A stretch of 44,587 nucleotides of DNA from Symbiodinium natans. Taxonomy: Eukaryota > Sar > Dinophyceae > Suessiales > Symbiodiniaceae. The position numbers and the translations under genes are program-made. Shown here piece after piece: positions 40,200 through 44,587 of the stretch. Each line of letters begins with the position of its first letter. Positions within the stretch are counted from its first letter, which is position 1. The notes under the pieces are model-generated. The model ran no database searches. It was not told the origin of the DNA and saw only the letters and a program-made list of their open reading frames with translations. Location: assembly GCA_905221605.1 (NCBI GenBank), contig CAJNDS010002112.1, positions 625,501-670,087 on the forward strand, written 5' to 3'.

Positions 40200-42010
40200 A
40201 TGCACCTGCTGTCCGCGGACAAAATTCAGTGATGAAGCCCTCTGTTCCGGCCCGGAACCGGCCTTACATAGTCCTGATATCCTCCTCCGGTTGCTGGCAA
40301 GAAGTTTCGGAGGGAACTCAGTCAGTTCCCCAAGAGCTAAGTTACCGAATGTATGCGTCAATGCGGAAGAATCCTGGGTGTCTTTCCAGGAGTGTGGCAG
40401 AAACCTTGAAGTGGGGTAGCTGTCGGATCAGCTGGTGATTTGGGACGTCACCATGTGGTTTTTGTGCAGCTGGCCGGTTAGTCCCGATGATGTGCTGGTT
40501 CACTGGTTCACAGTGCAGTCCCGCTCAGTTGCTCAGATGTCAGAAAATGCGCCGACATGTAGCTGTTGGTAGCTCCTGCACACCTATACAGTATTCATGT
40601 TTTGGCGTTTTCAGCAGCTTCGTAAATTTCCAGAATCTAGAAGCTTGTCGCACAGGCGAAAGTGGTTGAGCTCGCTGAGTGCTCGCCGTGTCTTTCGCCC
40701 CAGAGCAGCTGGAAGACTCACGATCACGAAAACAGGTTAAACAGTCGATTTCCGACATGTCCATCGTCGACACGCAGATAGGTTCATGGACATGTTGTGT
40801 CATTTTGACATCGGCCAAAGGCACGAGACCAGGCAGGTTCGAGATTTTGCAAGTTTCATTCGCTAGAAGGTTCGTAGTCGGGTAAGACTTTTCAAACCGG
40901 ATCTTGCAGCTACTGGCCAGGGCGCGCTCCGCAGATGTACAGGTGGTGCGAGATTTCAGCCATGCTTCCAGTCCTGGTGCTTGTCTTATGCGGGCACCAG
41001 CCTGTTTTGAGTGTGCAAGACATCTCTGTGAAGATGGCTGGCAGCTTGCAAATTGCATTTGAGACGTCTGGGAACCATGTGTGAGGTAGGTCTTCGATCT
41101 TGGGAAGGAGATGCTTACATTGCCCATGTTGTTCAACTAGGCATTTTTGCATAGTCATCAGAAGTTGGCTGAAGTTCAGTCAGAGAGATGTGGACAAACC
41201 ATGTCCGGCCAGCTTCACATTGTCTACTGCGAGCTTCCTGGCCCCTGGACGGTCGCTTGCTCTCGCGGTTGGGCGCAAAAGTGTGTTGCTTCCTCTTAGC
41301 TGGTGTTCGCCTTCTCGTGCGCTCTTGGCTTGGCATCACGAGTTTGGCTCTGTTGCCCGCAGGTGGACAGTGTACGACCGACCACAAAAAATGCAGGACG
41401 AGCGTCGAACCTGCTATCACCATGAACTCCCAGCACTTCCTTAGCCGCTTTAGCCAGTGCTGCGGCTGCAGGAGCCACGAGCTACGAGCCGCCATTGACC
41501 ACAAGAACACTTCGCTGCCGTGCTCCCAGTGCCCTGGAGGCACACCTGTATCCAATTCCACGGCGATGGTGCTCAGGCTGAGATGTCCAGGGGCAAGGTT
41601 TCCATAAGCTCGACTGCTTGAAAAGCAACCAGAAAACCCATTTTGAATCTAGGAAGTCTCCCAGACTCCCAGGTTTTGTGCCGAACAGATCTTGGTCGGT
41701 GCAAATCCGACGTCAGCAAGGAAACAGCATTGTAGACTGTGCAGCCTTGCAGTTGACAACGGCGTGGCAGCGGCGCGCTCCACGTGCAGGCGAGAGTCGG
41801 TGCGAGAGCGTTGGTCGAGAGACTTTGGGCGCAGTCACACAAGGGCAGGAGGTGGTACCAGTGCACGCGCACGCACACACCGTGGGGACGTGCGTTGGTG
41901 CACGCACTGCTTCTGAGTGAGTGAGGGATAGATGGTCAGATTCCTAGATTTTGGGAATTTCATTCGCTAGAACATCCTCGCTTGGTCGGTGTGAAGAGTG
42001 GTAGCGCATG
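40200..42010. other. Intergenic stretch with unassigned open frames
   Basis: A segment around 41343-41610 is open in more than one frame and includes DERRTCYHHE, faintly like the CYYH end of the preceding gene, but no complete domain or splice structure can be supported. The rest shows nothing recognisable. Confidence 0.35.
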
Positions 42011-42037
42011 AGGGTTTAGGGTTTAGGGTTTAGGGAA
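42011..42037 (+). repeat. Short TTTAGGG tract
   Basis: Nearly four perfect units, left boundary of the segment carrying the tandem repeat below. Confidence 0.85.
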
Positions 42038-42224
42038 ACAAGGCTTCGGAAGGGAACAGTCAGCTCTGGGGTTAGTTGCCTCGACCCCCCTTCTCGGGGC
42101 TCGAAACGGGTTGCGGAGTTTTTCGCCCATTTCAACTCCCCGGGGGTTGGGAATGTGATTTTTTTAGCCCAACACGTGCCCAATCCATGATTTTCAACAC
42201 CCAAAACATCCAGAGTTACTCGGG

Positions 42225-42660
42225 TTTGAAGAGAGATTTGGAGCCGAAACGAAATAGCTTTTGCGAAGAGAGGTGCCGATGGCTTGCTCTGTTACAGACC
42301 ACAGAAAAAAGTAAATCTGAAGTGAATAGTTTTTGAAGACGAAGGCAAAACATGGGGACGGCTTCACCCAAACCCCGGACCCAAACAATTAAATCTGGAG
42401 TTGTTTTTTTTTGAAGGCCCGAGATTTGGAACCCAAGCGAAGTACCGATGGCTTGCTAGCTAGCCATTTGACGTTGAGGTACCGATGGCTTGTTCTGTTA
42501 CACAGCACCGAGAAGCAATTAAATCTGGAGTTAATAGTTTTTGAAGACCGGAGGCAAACATAGGGACCAGGACCCAAACAGTGAAATTCGGGAGTACATT
42601 TTTTTTGAAGACCCGACACTTGGAATTGCTGTTTGACGAAGAATCAATGGTCTGATTTTG
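42225..42660 (+). repeat. About 190-bp tandem repeat, two full units and a partial third
   Basis: Repeated landmarks in order: gatttggaacccaagcgaa, accgatggcttg(c/t)tctgttaca, caattaaatctggagtt, agtttttgaagac and ggacccaaaca. They occur at about 42233-42405, again at 42415-42605, and start a third time at 42606. Unit 2 has an internal duplication of taccgatggcttg. The block lies between two TTTAGGG tracts. Confidence 0.75.
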
Positions 42661-42711
42661 TTCCCCGTCCCGGGGTTCGGACTCCGCCCCTGACGGACAA
42701 TAATCTCCCGA

Positions 42712-42777
42712 TTAGGGTTTAGGGTTTAGGGTTTAGGGTCTAGGGTCTCGGGTTCAGGGTTTAGGGTTTAGGGTTAA
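42712..42777 (+). repeat. TTTAGGG tract upstream of the coiled-coil/HINT gene
   Basis: About nine units with TCTAGGG and TTCAGGG variants. It ends at TAA 42775-42777, the stop that bounds the downstream open frame. Confidence 0.85.
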
Positions 42778-43080
42778 TTTTGTTGCACCTCATGTTTGCC
42801 CTGCGTTCCGTTTCCCATCGTTCCTGAGCGGGTGCTCGACCCAGTGGGTTTGACTGGTTTTGGTGATGCGGTTTTTATTCATGACTTGATAGAGCCAGCC
42901 CAGTACTACCAACCAAGGATTCATCATGATTCATCATCATTTTACTGCTGGAATCGTGGTACTCTGGTGTGTGTGTGTGTGGTTGATGGAACCAGACGTA
43001 GGAAGCCCAGGCTCGAGGATAGCCCCACGAGGCAAGCTGTTGATTGTTGCAATTCCGCCCCCTCAGCTTCCACAACACGT

Positions 43081-44587
43081 ATGGCATCGGCGACTTCGTT
43101 GTCCTTTGTTGAGATGGAGACTGTCCCTGCTGGCTGGTGTTTGGAGACTGTTGTCGACGCGCTTGCGTTTCTGATGGTTGCTCACACATTTGACACGATG
43201 TGCCATCGGCAAACAGGTATACAAAGAGCCTTGACCGTTGCGCAGGAGAGCTTTGTCGAGCGGTGGTGCTCGGAAGAAGGTGGAGCGGAGATGTGGGTGG
43301 CATGGCATCAGGAGGTCTACAAAAGGGAGCTGAAGACGATGCAAGGATGGGAGCCACTGCAATGCCTTCTGTACCTGCACAGTATGTCTTGCGTAAAGAA
43401 GGCAACAAAAGTCAGATATACAGAGACAGGGCTTGCTTCAGGGAATACTTTTACCGAAGGGATGGCTCGTACCTTCGCTGGCCTGGAGTTCCAGGACGCG
43501 CTGTGGCAGCGCTGGGCCCTCTGCATAGAGAAGCTACGCTGTCATAAGTGGTGCAGAAATCAGATGAAGGATCTTCGCCGTCGCTTGGCCGCGGCAGAAG
43601 AAGCGGCGTTGGAGAGCGCCAACAATCTTCAGGCAGTGCAAGATGAGAATGCGAAGCGCACGGTGCAGTGCGAGGAGCTTGCCAACTGCCTGGCCGCAGC
43701 TGAAGCAGTGGCATCGCAAAGAGAGCACGAACTCCAGGCGTTGCAGGCTGAGTTTGCCGAGTACAAGGAAACCTGCGAACCGCCTGCCGGTCGCAAGGCC
43801 TCGGGTGAGGATGTATCCGCAACCGATGCAGGCTTACAGGCCTTGCTCGACATTGCCATGTACAAAGAACGATGCCAGCAGCTCAAAGTTCAACTCACCA
43901 AAGCGGAAGTTGAGGCATCTACACGGTTGGATCAGATCCGGGCTCTCTGGATTGAGAATGCCACGTACAAGGAGCGGCTGCACCAAGCGGAGCTTCAGCT
44001 GCACAAGGCGGATCGGTCCAAGCATGCCAGCCGCCTTCCTTTCCCCCAAGAGCCCTCGAGCGGCGAGGATTCGAACATGGCTGAACAGTTGGGATACACC
44101 TTGATCGGGGATGGCACCTCCTCGGTCTTGAGCAGCTCATCTTGGTTCTCCGTGAAGCCAGAGTGCTTCATGTTGCACTCCATCTTCAAAACCCGGACCT
44201 ACGGCATGGACTTCTTCCTCATGGGCAAGGATCTCAAGAAGGGCTCCCAGGTGGTGGCGGCAGATGACAAGACCATCCTGGAGGTCAGCGAGCCTCCGCA
44301 GGTGTGCCGAGCAAGTGAGGTGGTCCACCTGCAGGCGGGTGCTGCCACGCTGGAGGTGACCCCCGACCATTTCGTGTTGACGGACGGCTTGGAGGGGGGA
44401 GCCGGCACCTACGTCCCGGCTGGCACCCTGAAGGTGGGCGACCTGGTCATGCTCGACTCTGGGGAGCCGGTGCCACTCACAAGGGTCTCCGTCAAGGCAA
44501 CAGACTGCGAGGTGCTGAAGATCGCTTTCGACCCGGACCTCCCCGTGGCCGTGTTCTCCTGCCCACCCAGCATCCTCAGCAAGGGCC
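43081..44587 (+). CDS. Coiled-coil protein with HINT-like domain, 3' end beyond the window
   Basis: One frame is open from 42778 to the window end. The first in-frame ATG is 43081, giving at least 502 residues with no stop reached. Residues 1-155 or so are Trp- and Cys-containing and unrecognised. Residues about 160-320 form a long Ala/Glu/Gln/Arg-rich coiled coil (DLRRRLAAAEEAALES, CQQLKVQLTKAEVEA, YKERLHQAELQLHKA). A Ser-rich linker leads to a HINT-like fold: an initial Cys at 44164-44166 (CFMLHSIFKT), KKGSQVVAAD, and the signature TPDH at 44359-44370 (LEVTPDHFVLTDG), then LKVGDLVML. In inteins and Hedgehog proteins this fold cleaves or splices the chain at the first Cys. Whether this one is active cannot be seen because the C-terminal end is missing. 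Such domains are frequent in dinoflagellates. Confidence 0.75.
   Translation, partial: MASATSLSFVEMETVPAGWCLETVVDALAFLMVAHTFDTMCHRQTGIQRALTVAQESFVERWCSEEGGAEMWVAWHQEVYKRELKTMQGWEPLQCLLYLHSMSCVKKATKVRYTETGLASGNTFTEGMARTFAGLEFQDALWQRWALCIEKLRCHKWCRNQMKDLRRRLAAAEEAALESANNLQAVQDENAKRTVQCEELANCLAAAEAVASQREHELQALQAEFAEYKETCEPPAGRKASGEDVSATDAGLQALLDIAMYKERCQQLKVQLTKAEVEASTRLDQIRALWIENATYKERLHQAELQLHKADRSKHASRLPFPQEPSSGEDSNMAEQLGYTLIGDGTSSVLSSSSWFSVKPECFMLHSIFKTRTYGMDFFLMGKDLKKGSQVVAADDKTILEVSEPPQVCRASEVVHLQAGAATLEVTPDHFVLTDGLEGGAGTYVPAGTLKVGDLVMLDSGEPVPLTRVSVKATDCEVLKIAFDPDLPVAVFSCPPSILSKG

Noticed and set aside
41343-41610. Cys/His exon related to the 40199 gene (DERRTCYHHE), or a Cys-rich frame ending at 41607
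   Set aside because: Two conflicting frames, no repeated unit and no paired splice sites; too weak to call.

Overview
The window looks like nuclear DNA of a dinoflagellate, probably Symbiodiniaceae or another Suessiales. The signs are: plant-type telomeric heptamers (TTTAGGG/CCCTAAA) scattered throughout the interior; a gene-poor, repeat-rich layout; multi-exon genes all on the + strand; introns with GT, GC or GA at the donor side; and protein types common in that group (Pmp-like beta-helix repeats, ShK-like Cys clusters, a HINT-like domain behind a coiled coil). This assignment is inference from content; no rRNA, tRNA or other RNA gene was recognised.

Layout. 1-15235 is essentially gene-free: telomere-like arrays in both orientations, microsatellites and fragments of short inverted-repeat elements. 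15236-17801 is a multi-exon gene for a multi-pass membrane protein with a Cys-rich ShK-like tail. 18700-27640 and 28135-36614 are two tandem copies of a large receptor-like gene, only about 0.5 kb apart. Each copy encodes many roughly 28-residue beta-helix repeats (GGGF-type), a Cys-rich juxtamembrane module, several membrane segments and a cytosolic TIR-like module (SHSW ... ANNQW ... TRVWCLFE). Copy 2 also has a signal-peptide exon. 36615-39280 is intergenic with further elements. 39283-40199 is a DUF3472-like plus Cys/His-rich gene. 40200-43080 is intergenic with a roughly 190-bp tandem repeat between telomeric tracts. 43081 to the window end is an open, 3'-truncated gene for a coiled-coil protein with a HINT-like domain.

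The most notable signal is in the introns. Several inserted sequences coincide exactly with introns, carry inverted-repeat ends and are flanked by direct repeats that form the splice sites. The clearest are 15332-15443, flanked by CAGGTGG on both sides, and 22322-22470, with a 22-bp perfect terminal inverted repeat and CAGGACT on both sides. Their relatives lie elsewhere in the window, so these look like introner elements. In most introns that could be placed, the first bases of the intron match the first bases of the next exon. Copy 2 of the receptor gene has two introns (35353-36026, which holds a TTTAGGG array, and 36080-36362) at sites where copy 1 is uninterrupted, so intron gain or loss occurred after duplication.

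How the genes might work together: the tandem pair would encode surface proteins with a variable extracellular beta-helix and a nearly invariant membrane/TIR-like part. The central 2.4 kb is almost identical between copies, while the N-terminal repeats and the last exons have diverged. This resembles a recognition receptor family, but the function is not demonstrated by sequence alone. Exon boundaries marked approximate need transcript support.
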